From an uncultured Bacillota bacterium (GTDB lineage: Bacteria; Bacillota; Clostridia; Lachnospirales; CAG-274), in the NCBI GenBank assembly GCA_958426775.1, contig CATZZP010000009.1, positions 1 through 64,000 on the forward strand: 64,000 bases of DNA, written 5' to 3'. This document shows, piece after piece, positions 7,650-16,171 of this stretch. The notes below the pieces were generated by a model, which did not search any database, was not told where the DNA came from, and saw nothing but the letters and a program-made list of their open reading frames with translations. Made by a program: the position numbers and the translations under genes. The first letter of the stretch is position 1, and each line of letters begins with the position of its first letter.

Positions 7650-9002
7650 ATGTACAAAAAAATTCTTTTCGGAGCTTTATTAATAATAAGCACATTTATA
7701 ATGACTTTTTCCGTGAATGCTGCTTGTTCTGTCTGGAGACACAAAACAACCGATGTTAAAACAGTAAGAGTAAATGACAGCCTATCGGGAGAAGATGCTC
7801 CAATAGTTTGTATAGGCTGGTCACGTGACCACACAGATGATTTAAGCTTTTTTGTTAAGCTCCAGGGAGCTGAATGGGATTACGGCAACAGTGGCACAAT
7901 ACAACAAGGTGTTACCTACAGCAAGGTTGATAATCAGACCATAGAGGTTAATGTAGACGTTGGGACAGGATCTGACGAAATTAACTTCAGCAACGGCAGA
8001 AACATTTATATACCTATTAATTGTACAGTAGAAAGTGCAGGAGAAATAAGAGTACTTGTAGATAGTAACGAGTCTACCGTTTCCAATGCAAATATACTTA
8101 TTGCAAAGGCTATTGACGGTCGTCTTACGGTACATGGTAATAAAACTGCCTTAAACAAGTCAGGTCAGCTAAAAAAAATAACCATAACCGATTCATCAAC
8201 TCAAAGCTATAAGGCTAATCAACGCTTTACAATGACCTTAGACACAAGCTTTCGCTTTACCGGTGATGTAAAAATAACAGGTACGGGCAAGTTTGAAAAC
8301 CTTGTTAAGTTTGAGGTTGATAAAAACAATTCTGCTAAGGCATATGTAACCATAACAGGAACTACCCCTCAGACTAAGGGCGAAATTATTCTTGAAGATG
8401 TAGGAGTATTCCGTAATACTGAAGGAAAATTTGCAGTAGTACTTTTAAACACCACCTTCAATGCAAGTATGGTGCCTTTAGACAGCAATTTGGCAGTTGC
8501 TTCCTACGATGCTGAGGCTACTGCAAGCACCACAACCACAAAGGCTACTACAGAAAGCACAACGGAAACTACTACAGAAGCTACTACCAAGACAACAGGT
8601 CTTATTAAAATACAAATAGGTGCAAGCAATTACACCGTAGACGGCACCAGTTATCCTCTTGATGTACCTGCTTATATTTCCTCAGGCAGTACAATGCTGC
8701 CGCTTCGTGCATTATCTAACGCTATGGGCATAAGCGATAACAATATTGATTACGATGTGACAAGTAAAAAAGTAACTCTTATGCCTACCCCTTATACAAA
8801 GGTAACTATTGTACCGGGTGAAAACAAAATTAATTTATATGTCAACAACGAGGAAAGCACCCTTTACATCACTACCCCTGCCGAAATTAAAGACGGCAGA
8901 ATTTTCCTGCCGCTTAGGGCTATGGCAAATGCCTTGGGTATATCTGACAGTGCAATAGACTATGATTCAACTTCAAAAACAGTAACTCTGCAAAAAGCAT
9001 AA
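7650..9002 (+). CDS. Secreted protein with copper amine oxidase N-terminal-like domain
   Basis: A 450-residue exported protein. Residues 1-25 form a Sec signal peptide ending near VNAACS. Residues about 25-285 are beta-rich with no family I can name confidently. A Thr/Glu-rich linker (TTTKATTESTTETTTEATT) covers about 292-313. Residues 315-450 form a copper-amine-oxidase N-terminal-like (stalk) domain with two copies of the MLPLRALSNAMG / FLPLRAMANALG signature and VTL end strands. This domain is common in Clostridial cell-surface proteins and has no oxidase activity by itself. There is no LPxTG or SLH motif, so it is either secreted or held by the C-terminal domain. Ligand unknown. Confidence 0.75.
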   Translation: MYKKILFGALLIISTFIMTFSVNAACSVWRHKTTDVKTVRVNDSLSGEDAPIVCIGWSRDHTDDLSFFVKLQGAEWDYGNSGTIQQGVTYSKVDNQTIEVNVDVGTGSDEINFSNGRNIYIPINCTVESAGEIRVLVDSNESTVSNANILIAKAIDGRLTVHGNKTALNKSGQLKKITITDSSTQSYKANQRFTMTLDTSFRFTGDVKITGTGKFENLVKFEVDKNNSAKAYVTITGTTPQTKGEIILEDVGVFRNTEGKFAVVLLNTTFNASMVPLDSNLAVASYDAEATASTTTTKATTESTTETTTEATTKTTGLIKIQIGASNYTVDGTSYPLDVPAYISSGSTMLPLRALSNAMGISDNNIDYDVTSKKVTLMPTPYTKVTIVPGENKINLYVNNEESTLYITTPAEIKDGRIFLPLRAMANALGISDSAIDYDSTSKTVTLQKA

Positions 9003-9029
9003 AGATTTTTTTAGAAAGAAGGACTAATT

Positions 9030-9383
9030 ATGTTTTGTAAATATTGCGGACAAAAAATAGATGATGATTCTACCTTTTGTTCCGGCTGTGGTGCGAAGCT
9101 GTCAATAGCCGTACCTCAACATAAGCAGCCTCATTTAAACAGTTCTGACCAAATACAGAGCAAAAGCATTCTTCCCCCGACTGTTGATATGCCTGCAACA
9201 AAACAGGCTGATACAGAGGAATATGAGAGCTTTGACCCTACCTTTGAAAATATTATGGCACAATTTTCTCCTCTCGGAAAAATTGTGTTTATAATACTTT
9301 GTATATTAATGGTAATCTGGGTTGCAACTCTTACACTGCATGTTTTTTTCCCTGAATATATAAATTATTTACTCACACTTTAA
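9030..9383 (+). CDS. Zinc-ribbon membrane protein, function unknown
   Basis: A 117-residue protein with an N-terminal zinc ribbon, CKYCG then CSGCGAKL (two CxxC pairs, residues 3-24). A low-complexity linker follows, then one C-terminal transmembrane helix (about residues 88-110). This architecture (zinc_ribbon plus membrane anchor) is widespread in Clostridia and has no assigned function. It lies 27 nt after the secreted protein gene behind a GAAGGA ribosome binding site, so the two are probably cotranscribed. A terminator at 9389-9421 follows. Confidence 0.75.
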   Translation: MFCKYCGQKIDDDSTFCSGCGAKLSIAVPQHKQPHLNSSDQIQSKSILPPTVDMPATKQADTEEYESFDPTFENIMAQFSPLGKIVFIILCILMVIWVATLTLHVFFPEYINYLLTL

Positions 9384-9388
9384 AAAAA

Positions 9389-9421
9389 GACCTCCTCGGC
9401 TAAAAGCCCCGGAGGCCTTTT
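9389..9421 (+). terminator. Terminator after the zinc-ribbon gene
   Basis: GACCTCC (9389-9395) pairs imperfectly with GGAGGCC (9411-9417) around a partly paired loop, followed by TTTTAA. It starts just after the stop codon. Confidence 0.7.
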
Positions 9422-9425
9422 AATA

Positions 9426-9453
9426 CAAAAAACCCTCTCCCGCAGGAGAGGGT
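9426..9453 (-). terminator. Terminator of the LPxTG surface-protein gene
   Basis: On the minus strand a perfect 9-bp GC-rich stem (9453-9445 with 9440-9432, 4-nt loop) is followed by a T run, 12 nt after the stop of the large surface-protein gene. Confidence 0.9.
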
Positions 9454-9464
9454 ATAATTATTTA

Positions 9465-12400
9465 TTAGGCTGTTTTCTTTTTGCTTTTAAGTACCAGTAA
9501 TATACCTAAACCAATCATACCGCAGCCCATACCGCAAAGTGCCTTTGTATTAACAGGTGAGCCTGTCTGCGGAAGTTTACCACTACTTGTAGTTGCCTCT
9601 GTTGCAATATCAGCAGAGTAAACCTTTACATCTGATGTGTCGGAAGTATTATCTAAATTGTTGGTTGCTGTACTTCCGGTAGATGCTGTATCGGTGTCAC
9701 TGCTACCTGTAGAAGTTGATATATCTGCATCGCTACCACCTGTAGATGTTGACCCTGTATTGTTGCTGTTGTCAAGTGTTGAATCTGTATCACTGCCGTC
9801 AGTAGACGTTGAATCTGTATCACTGCCGTCGGTAGATGTTGAATCTGTATCACTGCCGTCGGTAGATGTTGAGTCTGTATCACTGCCGTCAGTAGACGTT
9901 GAGTCTGTATCACTGCCGTCGGTAGATGTTGAATCTGTATCACTGCCGTCGGTAGATGTTGAGTCTGTATCACTGCCGTCGGTAGACGTTGAGTCTGTAT
10001 CACTACCGTCGGTAGTTTCAGGTGTAGTTGAAGCCTTGTCACTTGATGAGCCGCTACCGCCTCTTCTTGAACTGCCCTCTGATGAGCCGTTACCATCTCT
10101 ATCCTCAGTTGTAGTTTCGGTTTCTGTGTCAGCAGTAGTTATCTCTGTAGAGCCGTCTGTTGTCGCCTCTTCTGTAGTTGTATTCTCATCTCCTGAGCCT
10201 TCAGTGCCGTGACCTCCGCCGTCACCTGAAGTTGAACTGTCACCATGACCCTTTGTAGTTGTTTCTGTATCACCCTCAGCTGTTGTAATTTCTGTTGTAG
10301 CTTCAGCGGTAGTTATTTCCGTTGTAGATTCAGATACCTTTGTATCCTCTTCTCCACCTGTATTGCCGCTATCACCCTTCTTAGTGGTTGTTTCCGTTGA
10401 GGTGTCCCCTGTAACACCTTCCTCTGTCTTTGTTGTTGTTTCTGTTGTAGTTGTACTTGTAGTAACCCCCTCAGTTGAGGTTTCTGTGGTTGACGGAGCT
10501 GTGGTTACAACCTCTGTTGTTGTTTCACTTACAGGCTCTGTTGTCGTTTCAAGCTCTGTGGTTGTTTCACTTGTTGACTCTGTTGTAGTATTAGTTTCAC
10601 CCTCGCCGCCTTCACCATGTTTTCTTGTGGTAGTTTCTGTTGTTGTTTCCTCTGTAGTGGTAGAGGTTGTTGACTCAGTTGTTGTAGTAGTTGTTTCTGT
10701 ATCACCCTCAGCTGTTGTAATTTCTGTTGTAGCTTCAGCGGTAGTTATTTCCGTTGTAGATTCAGATACCTTTGTATCCTCTTCTCCACCTGTATTGCCG
10801 CTATCACCCTTCTTAGTGGTTGTTTCCGTTGAGGTGTCCCCTGTAACACCTTCCTCTGTCTTTGTTGTTGTTTCTGTTGTAGTTGTACTTGTAGTAACCC
10901 CCTCAGTTGAGGTTTCTGTGGTTGACGGAGCTGTGGTTACAACCTCTGTTGTTGTTTCACTTACAGGCTCTGTTGTCGTTTCAAGCTCTGTGGTTGTTTC
11001 ACTTGTTGACTCTGTTGTAGTATTAGTTTCACCCTCGCCGCCTTCACCATGTTTTCTTGTGGTAGTTTCTGTTGTTGTTTCCTCTGTAGTGGTAGAGGTT
11101 GTTGACTCAGTTGTTGTAGTAGTTGTTTCTGTTGCAGCTACGGTTGTTGTTTCTGCAATTGTAGTATTTTCCGTTTCGGTTGTCGTTTCTGCTACGGTTG
11201 TTGTTTCTGCCGCTGTAGTAGTTTCTGCTACGGTTGTTGTTTCTGTAGCTGTAGTAGTTTCTGCTACGGTTGTTGTTTCTGCCGCCGTAGTAGTCTCTGC
11301 TACGGTTGTTGTTTCTGCCGCTGTAGTATTTTCCGTTTCGGTTGTTGTTTCTGCAGCTGTAGTAGTCTCTGCTACGGTTGTTGTTTCTGTAGCTGTAGTA
11401 GTTTCCGTTTCGGTTGTTGTTTCTGTAGTTGTAGTACTTTCATCTAAACCTAATGCTATAGTAGGTATATTACCCGTAAAGTCGTTTCTATGAGTTTCTG
11501 CATGATTAGCAAAAGCCAAGCAGATTGCTGTACCGTCAAAGTTCTGCATAGTTTCAACAGTTGCCCCTGGTGCCAGTATCGAGCCTAAGAAAACTGCATT
11601 ATAGGTTATTTTGCCTGCATAGCAACCATCTGCTGCACTGCTGTCGTAAAAGTTCCAGAGAACCTTACCATACTCCCAGCTTGTTCTTTCACGGCTGTTT
11701 ACTTCTTCGCCATCAGTTGTTATGTACTTAATAGGTGCGTTACAGTTAAATCCGTTTTCTAAATAGCCTTTAAGGTCTACATTAATAATAACTGAGTTTG
11801 AACCATTCTTGTCATAGTTCTTAAAGGTAATAGGTGTATTGCCTTCAAGATGAGAAGCATCAAGGTTAATAAGTGTATATTCATTTGCAGACATATCAAG
11901 GTTAACTGCTCTGTTATTCCAATCGTTAAAATCAAAAATACTGCTGTCGGCAGTAGGTTCTACCTCTGCTAAGCCCTTTGAAAGTTTAGACAGCTTTTCA
12001 AACTCACTTTCCAAATCAATATATTCCGCACCACCGGAGGTTTCCTGAAATATATTTCTGACAGTAGAATTGTTCATTTGTATGGCATATCCCATTGCAG
12101 ACCCCTTTACGGTAAAACCGTTACCATTGTCATAGGTATCAACCGTAACATTAGGTCCAACTACTAAAGGCGAATTACCGTTACATAAAATCTGTGAGTT
12201 AATTTCTGCAAAATCTCTTACATAGGATACCTCGGATACAAGCATTTCTGTTTCAAGACCTGTAGTACCTGAGTTTGCTGATGCCAAGGATATATGTCCC
12301 GTAGCAATATTGCCGTTTGTATGAGCACTGAGCTTTACATCATCATATGCAAAAACATGAAAGTGCGTTGCCGCATAAAGCGGATCACTTTCTGAATAGT

Positions 12401-12596
12401 TGCTTGTTTTGTAGTAGGTAGGTGCATACTTATCTGTTACCGTATCAACCTTATCGCTGACCTCTCTGTAGTTAAGATTAGATGTAGGTTCATAGGTAAA
12501 AGCACTTACACCGCTTGGTGCCGCCAAGCTTATAGTCAACGTAGCTACCGTGGCAGTTTTTAAAATTTGTTTAGATAGGTTCTTTGCAAATTTCAT
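9465..12596 (-). CDS. LPxTG-anchored choice-of-anchor A surface protein with Thr/Glu-rich repeat stalk
   Basis: A 1043-residue surface protein. A Sec signal peptide (1-32, ending GVSA) is followed by a globular choice-of-anchor A domain (about 70-385), recognisable by the ILAPGATVETMQNFDGTAIC region. Then come a long stalk of TTT/TTE-type repeats (about 388-840) and a block of ten-residue TSTDGSDTDS repeats (about 860-940). The C-terminal sorting signal is LPQTG at 1008-1012, a hydrophobic helix and KSKKKTA. Sortase should link it to peptidoglycan. The stalk contains a perfect 432-bp tandem duplication (10255-11132). GGGGGGA precedes the ATG. The gene is monocistronic. A class D-like sortase lies at 43279. 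Probably an adhesin; ligand unknown. Confidence 0.9.
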   Translation of the reverse strand: MKFAKNLSKQILKTATVATLTISLAAPSGVSAFTYEPTSNLNYREVSDKVDTVTDKYAPTYYKTSNYSESDPLYAATHFHVFAYDDVKLSAHTNGNIATGHISLASANSGTTGLETEMLVSEVSYVRDFAEINSQILCNGNSPLVVGPNVTVDTYDNGNGFTVKGSAMGYAIQMNNSTVRNIFQETSGGAEYIDLESEFEKLSKLSKGLAEVEPTADSSIFDFNDWNNRAVNLDMSANEYTLINLDASHLEGNTPITFKNYDKNGSNSVIINVDLKGYLENGFNCNAPIKYITTDGEEVNSRERTSWEYGKVLWNFYDSSAADGCYAGKITYNAVFLGSILAPGATVETMQNFDGTAICLAFANHAETHRNDFTGNIPTIALGLDESTTTTETTTETETTTATETTTVAETTTAAETTTETENTTAAETTTVAETTTAAETTTVAETTTATETTTVAETTTAAETTTVAETTTETENTTIAETTTVAATETTTTTTESTTSTTTEETTTETTTRKHGEGGEGETNTTTESTSETTTELETTTEPVSETTTEVVTTAPSTTETSTEGVTTSTTTTETTTKTEEGVTGDTSTETTTKKGDSGNTGGEEDTKVSESTTEITTAEATTEITTAEGDTETTTTTTESTTSTTTEETTTETTTRKHGEGGEGETNTTTESTSETTTELETTTEPVSETTTEVVTTAPSTTETSTEGVTTSTTTTETTTKTEEGVTGDTSTETTTKKGDSGNTGGEEDTKVSESTTEITTAEATTEITTAEGDTETTTKGHGDSSTSGDGGGHGTEGSGDENTTTEEATTDGSTEITTADTETETTTEDRDGNGSSEGSSRRGGSGSSSDKASTTPETTDGSDTDSTSTDGSDTDSTSTDGSDTDSTSTDGSDTDSTSTDGSDTDSTSTDGSDTDSTSTDGSDTDSTSTDGSDTDSTLDNSNNTGSTSTGGSDADISTSTGSSDTDTASTGSTATNNLDNTSDTSDVKVYSADIATEATTSSGKLPQTGSPVNTKALCGMGCGMIGLGILLVLKSKKKTA
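9781..10013. repeat. 30-bp tandem repeat, nearly eight copies
   Basis: A 30-bp unit is repeated head to tail from 9781, with units starting every 30 nt to 9991. The last unit diverges after about 10013. Copies differ only at a few synonymous positions (GAA/GAG, CAG/CGG, GAC/GAT on the plus strand), so the ten-residue Ser/Thr/Asp unit is preserved. It encodes the Asp/Ser-rich part of the surface protein and is expected to vary in copy number. Confidence 0.95.
10255..11132. repeat. Perfect 432-bp tandem duplication inside the surface-protein gene
   Basis: Positions 10255-10700 reappear at 10687-11132, offset exactly 432 nt (144 codons). I compared the two line by line and found no difference. 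The duplication is in frame and copies a stalk segment that includes two RKHGEGGEGE/KKGDSGNTGG-type spacers. Complete identity suggests a very recent event or ongoing homogenisation. Confidence 0.95.
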
Positions 12597-12859
12597 ACTA
12601 ATCCCCCCGATTTATTTTTTACATAGTTTTTAATTTTTTTGATTATTATAACATTTAATTTTTAGGCACACAATCTTTTAAAGGCAATTTATACGGTTAA
12701 AATTTTTACAAAATTTTATTTGTACATATAAGTTTAATTGTTTATTTTAACAGTACAAGTATAATTGTAACATATATCCTGTATTTAATTTTTTTTATAA
12801 GATTATTAAATTTTTTAAAAAATTCTAATATATTTCACAACTTATGCGTACAACTTTAT
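12597..12859 (-). other. AT-rich upstream region of the surface-protein gene
   Basis: About 260 nt of very AT-rich sequence with no coding potential that I can see. It should hold the promoter of the surface-protein gene, but no single -35/-10 pair stands out among the many A/T tracts. The ribosome binding site (GGGGGGATT) is near 12600-12610. Confidence 0.6.
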
Positions 12860-12906
12860 CAAAAAAATATGTAGTAAGAGGGGCTGTCATTCCAGCCCGC
12901 ACTTAC
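12860..12906 (-). terminator. Terminator of the DUF378 gene
   Basis: On the minus strand, GTAAG (12906-12902) and GGGCTG (12898-12893) pair with CAGCCC (12886-12881) and CTTAC (12878-12874). A small internal bulge separates the two helices, and a T-rich run follows. The stem overlaps the DUF378 stop codon. Confidence 0.85.
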
Positions 12907-13133
12907 TATTTTGTTTGTATTGTCATATTACTGTCTTCCAGCCTTGAATACATTGTAAGCATATAAATACCTGCTATACCTACCAAGGCATAGATTACTC
13001 TGGCAATTAATGAGGTGCTTCCGCCTGTAAGCATACCTACAAGGTTGAAATTGAAAAAGCCTATAAGTCCCCAATTTATCGCACCGATAATTACCAGTGT
13101 AAGTGCCGTAAAATTAAGTGCCTTACTGTCCAT
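12906..13133 (-). CDS. DUF378 family small membrane protein
   Basis: A 75-residue protein with two transmembrane helices. It carries the family signature INWGLIGFFNFNLVGMLTGG, followed by the RVIYALVGIAGIYML helix. DUF378 proteins are widespread small membrane proteins of unknown function. AAGGAGG precedes the ATG with normal spacing. The gene stands alone, with its own terminator, between the surface-protein gene and a sugar dehydrogenase. Confidence 0.9.
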   Translation of the reverse strand: MDSKALNFTALTLVIIGAINWGLIGFFNFNLVGMLTGGSTSLIARVIYALVGIAGIYMLTMYSRLEDSNMTIQTK

Positions 13134-13220
13134 GATAAAATTCCCTCCTTATTAAAAGCAGTTACATAATTATTTTATCTTATACAGATAAAAAAACACT
13201 CGGCAATTTTTTACATTTTT

Positions 13221-13982
13221 TTATCTTGCAAGCCAGCCACCGTCAACGGCTAAGGTAAATCCGTTTACATAGCTTGCCGCATCTGAGCTTAAAAATACTA
13301 CAGCACCCATCATATCCTCAGGGGTACCCCATCTGCCTGCAGGAATTCTGCCAAGGATTTCATTACTGCGTTGCTCGTCACTTCTTAATTGGTTTGTGTT
13401 GTTGGTTGCCATATAGCCCGGGGCAATAGCGTTTACATTTATGTTGTGCTGTGCCCACTCGTTTGCAAGGGCTCTTGTAAGACCCAGAACAGCTGACTTG
13501 CTTGCCGTATAGGAAGGTACTCTGATACCGCCTTGGTAAGAAAGCATAGATGCCACATTTACAATTTTACCGCCCTGACCCTGCTTGATATACTGCTTGG
13601 CAAAAGCCTGACAAAGGAAGAAAACAACAGTCTGATTGGTTGAAATAACCTTAGCCCAGTCCTCCTCCTTATATTCAATAGCGTCCTCTCTTATTATAAT
13701 GCCCGCATTGTTTACAAGTATGTCAACTCTGCCAAACTTATCAACAGCCTCACTTACAATTCTGTCAATATGCTCTGTTGAAGATAAGTCCGCAATTATC
13801 TCTAAAAATTCACTTCCGCTTTCCTCAACAAGAGCCTTTGTTTCATCACAGCTGCGTCTTGCAACACCTGCAACCTTTGCCCCTGCCTGTGCCAGAGCAA
13901 CACACATGCCCTGACCTAAGCCTGTGTTTGCACCTGTTACAACTGCTACCTTACCTTTTAAACTAAACTTATCCAAAATCAT
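13221..13982 (-). CDS. kduD: 2-dehydro-3-deoxy-D-gluconate 5-dehydrogenase (SDR family)
   Basis: A 253-residue classical short-chain dehydrogenase. Visible motifs are TGANTGLGQGM (cofactor binding, TGxxxGxG), LVNNAGI (NNAG), the catalytic Ser in VASMLSYQGG and YTASK (YxxxK). The C-terminal MATNNTNQLR and RIPAGRWGTPEDM region is typical of KduD, which interconverts 2-keto-3-deoxygluconate and its 5-keto form in pectin/uronate breakdown. The start at 13982 is preferred because the first ATG (13991) directly touches AAGGAGG. No other uronate genes are nearby, so substrate specificity is inferred. It lies 17 nt after thiN on the same strand. Confidence 0.85.
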   Translation of the reverse strand: MILDKFSLKGKVAVVTGANTGLGQGMCVALAQAGAKVAGVARRSCDETKALVEESGSEFLEIIADLSSTEHIDRIVSEAVDKFGRVDILVNNAGIIIREDAIEYKEEDWAKVISTNQTVVFFLCQAFAKQYIKQGQGGKIVNVASMLSYQGGIRVPSYTASKSAVLGLTRALANEWAQHNINVNAIAPGYMATNNTNQLRSDEQRSNEILGRIPAGRWGTPEDMMGAVVFLSSDAASYVNGFTLAVDGGWLAR

Positions 13983-13999
13983 TTTTTTCATCCTCCTTT

Positions 14000-14635
14000 T
14001 TAATCCCTTGCAATTATACTTATTATTACACCTTTTTTTACCGTTACACTTGCTTTATCTGCTACTACCACATTGCTTACCGTAAGTGAAGTACCCATAT
14101 CAATATCCATGTTGTCAAGAGGATAGTCAAGTCCCTCTGATGTAATACCCTCTACTTTTTGCGTAAGAGGTAACAGAGAAATATAACTGCCCTTTTTATT
14201 TTCAATTAAAAGTTGACTGTCAACAAGCTCAACAATATTATGCTCATCTATAAGCCTTGCCCTTATACCTTTTTTAAGGAGAGGAAGCATAATTTGTATA
14301 TTTGCCAGAGTATGGTCAAGACGAGTACCCGAGCATCCAAGCAAAACTATATCCTCTGCACCCTTTTCAAGAGCCATAATTATACCCAGCTCCGTATCTG
14401 TACTGTCCTTTCTTACAGGGTATGTAAAAAGCTCCTTACCCATAGCCTTATAATAATCCAGCACCTCAACATCTACAGAGTCAAAATCGCCTAAAATTAC
14501 ATCAGGCACAAATCCTGCCCCATATACATAGTTAAGACCTTTATCGCAGGCAATAAGGATACTGTCTTCATTAATATAGGGCTTAATTATATTTGCCTCA
14601 GGCATACTGCCCCCTGATACTATAACCGCTCTCAT
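14000..14635 (-). CDS. thiN: Thiamine pyrophosphokinase
   Basis: This 211-residue enzyme transfers pyrophosphate from ATP to thiamine, giving TPP directly from salvaged thiamine. Family marks are VSGGSMPEA at the N-terminus, IACDKGLNYVYGAG, DVILGDFDSVD and the DSTDTELGIIMAL block, with the GCSGTRLDHTLANI motif. It is the last gene of the rsmB-rlmN-prpC-prkC-rsgA-rpe-thiN run, and its ATG overlaps the rpe stop by 4 nt (ATGA). It is not under the TPP riboswitch at 415, so the cell has riboswitch-regulated precursor synthesis and a housekeeping thiamine kinase in separate operons. Confidence 0.95.
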   Translation of the reverse strand: MRAVIVSGGSMPEANIIKPYINEDSILIACDKGLNYVYGAGFVPDVILGDFDSVDVEVLDYYKAMGKELFTYPVRKDSTDTELGIIMALEKGAEDIVLLGCSGTRLDHTLANIQIMLPLLKKGIRARLIDEHNIVELVDSQLLIENKKGSYISLLPLTQKVEGITSEGLDYPLDNMDIDMGTSLTVSNVVVADKASVTVKKGVIISIIARD

Positions 14636-15294
14636 TTTCTCTTATCTATCAGTGCTAAAAATTTATCCGTCTGTTCAGCAAGGTCACCCTTACTAAATAC
14701 AGATGAGCCTGCCACTACAACATCAACGCCTGCATCAATTACCCTTGTTACGTTATCAAGGTTAATGCCGCCGTCAATTTCTATTGTATAGTTAAGGTTA
14801 TTTGCACTTCTGTACTCTGCAAGAGACTTAACAGCATCAAGAGAGCTTTCTATAAAGCTCTGACCGTCAAAGCCCGGCTCAACACTCATAACAAGAACCA
14901 TATCAACCTGTGGTAAAAAAGGAATAATCTCCGTCCAGTCGGTTTTAGGCTTAATTGTAATTGCGGGACTTTTGCCTAAATCACGTATCTGCTTAAAAAT
15001 TTCACTATGACAGTCTGTAGCCTCATAGTGAATGTTAATTATATCAGCTCCCGCATCGGAGAATGCCTTAATATATCTTTCAGGCTTAGTTATCATAAGG
15101 TGTACATCAAGGACACTATCGGTTATTTTTCTTACACTTTGAAGAACAGGTATACCTATTGAAATATTAGGCACAAAAATACCGTCCATTACATCAAAGT
15201 GCAAATATTTAACCTGCTTTTTATTTAGTATATCAATCTGCTCCCCAAGTCTTGCAAAATCCGCTGACAAAAGGGACGGCGAGAGTATAGCCAT
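14632..15294 (-). CDS. rpe: Ribulose-phosphate 3-epimerase
   Basis: A 220-residue TIM-barrel enzyme of the pentose phosphate pathway interconverting ribulose-5-phosphate and xylulose-5-phosphate. It has the SPSLLSADFARL start, HFDVMDGIFVPN (metal/acid residues), DVHLMI, the MSVEPGFDGQ phosphate loop, IEIDGGIN with the catalytic Asp, and VVAGSSVF. Length is typical. An AGGAG box precedes the ATG. It follows rsgA by a few nt and overlaps thiN by 4 nt. Confidence 0.97.
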   Translation of the reverse strand: MAILSPSLLSADFARLGEQIDILNKKQVKYLHFDVMDGIFVPNISIGIPVLQSVRKITDSVLDVHLMITKPERYIKAFSDAGADIINIHYEATDCHSEIFKQIRDLGKSPAITIKPKTDWTEIIPFLPQVDMVLVMSVEPGFDGQSFIESSLDAVKSLAEYRSANNLNYTIEIDGGINLDNVTRVIDAGVDVVVAGSSVFSKGDLAEQTDKFLALIDKRK

Positions 15295-15300
15295 ATTTGT

Positions 15301-16170
15301 TTATCTCCTTTGTTTAAGCTCTGTATACAGCTGTTTAAATTTTTCATACCTTTCGATAGGCAATTCTTTTCCCACATGAGCCTTTAAGCCACAGTCAGGC
15401 TCTGCCGTATGACTGCAGTCGTTAAAGTAACAGCCTGATAAATACGGCTTAAATTCTCTGAAATAGTCTATAAGCTCCTCAGGCTTGATAAAATCCAGAC
15501 TGAGAGAGGTAAAGCCGGGTGAATCCACAATAAAGGTATTTTCATCGTACTCTAAAAGCTCAACCTCTCTTGTGGTATGCTTGCCTCTTTGGATTTTTTT
15601 GCTTATTTCACCTGTTTTTCGCTCAATATGAGGCATTACCTCATTAATAAGGCTTGATTTGCCTACTCCCGAAGGTCCCGCAAAAACAGTTACATGACCT
15701 GAAAGCTTTTCCTTTAAAGGCTCAATACCGTTCTTTTCGGTAGCACAGGTAAATACAACATCATAAAAGGGTGCATAAACCCTTTCCATATATGTCCTTG
15801 TTTCCTCTGTAAGCAAATCACTTTTGTTTATACATATTATAATATTTTCAATATTCTGCGTTTGTACAAGTATCAGAAATCTGTCCAGTAAGTCAAAATT
15901 AATATCGGGACTTGCCGCCGCAAACTGAATAACCGCACAATCAACATTTGCCACTCTCGGTCTTATAAGCAAATTTTTTCTGGGCAAAATTTTTTCAACA
16001 GCACCCTTTTTGTTTTGTTCATCGCTGATTGTAATTTCCACATAGTCCCCTACGGTAGGTGTCAGCTTTGATTTTCTGAATTTACCCCTTGCACTGCACT
16101 CATAAACCTCTGTGCCGACGGCTACATAATATAAGCCGCCGACACCTTTGATTATTCTTCCCTGTATCAT
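15301..16170 (-). CDS. rsgA: Ribosome small-subunit-dependent GTPase RsgA
   Basis: A circularly permuted GTPase of about 289 residues that acts late in 30S assembly. In order: N-terminal OB fold (MIQGRIIKGVGGLYYV onward), NKSD (G4, about residue 115), the P-loop GPSGVGKSSL, DSPGF (G3), and a C-terminal zinc-binding module with C-x-F-x-D-C-x-H (CYFNDCSH) plus a later Cys. ATG at 16170 gives the family's usual N-terminus; an upstream in-frame ATG at 16185 overlaps the end of prkC. Its place after prkC is conserved in Firmicutes. Confidence 0.96.
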   Translation of the reverse strand: MIQGRIIKGVGGLYYVAVGTEVYECSARGKFRKSKLTPTVGDYVEITISDEQNKKGAVEKILPRKNLLIRPRVANVDCAVIQFAAASPDINFDLLDRFLILVQTQNIENIIICINKSDLLTEETRTYMERVYAPFYDVVFTCATEKNGIEPLKEKLSGHVTVFAGPSGVGKSSLINEVMPHIERKTGEISKKIQRGKHTTREVELLEYDENTFIVDSPGFTSLSLDFIKPEELIDYFREFKPYLSGCYFNDCSHTAEPDCGLKAHVGKELPIERYEKFKQLYTELKQRR

Positions 16171-16171
16171 A

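Noticed and set aside
9781..10013. 30-bp repeats as a CRISPR array
   Set aside because: The units are directly adjacent with no spacers and lie in frame inside a coding sequence.
9637..11493. Long open frames on the plus strand opposite the surface-protein gene (9637-10212 and 10363-11493)
   Set aside because: They are Val/Ser-rich mirror images of TTE/TDS-type repeats, have no ribosome binding site or recognisable domain, and exist only because the repeat codons lack antisense stops.
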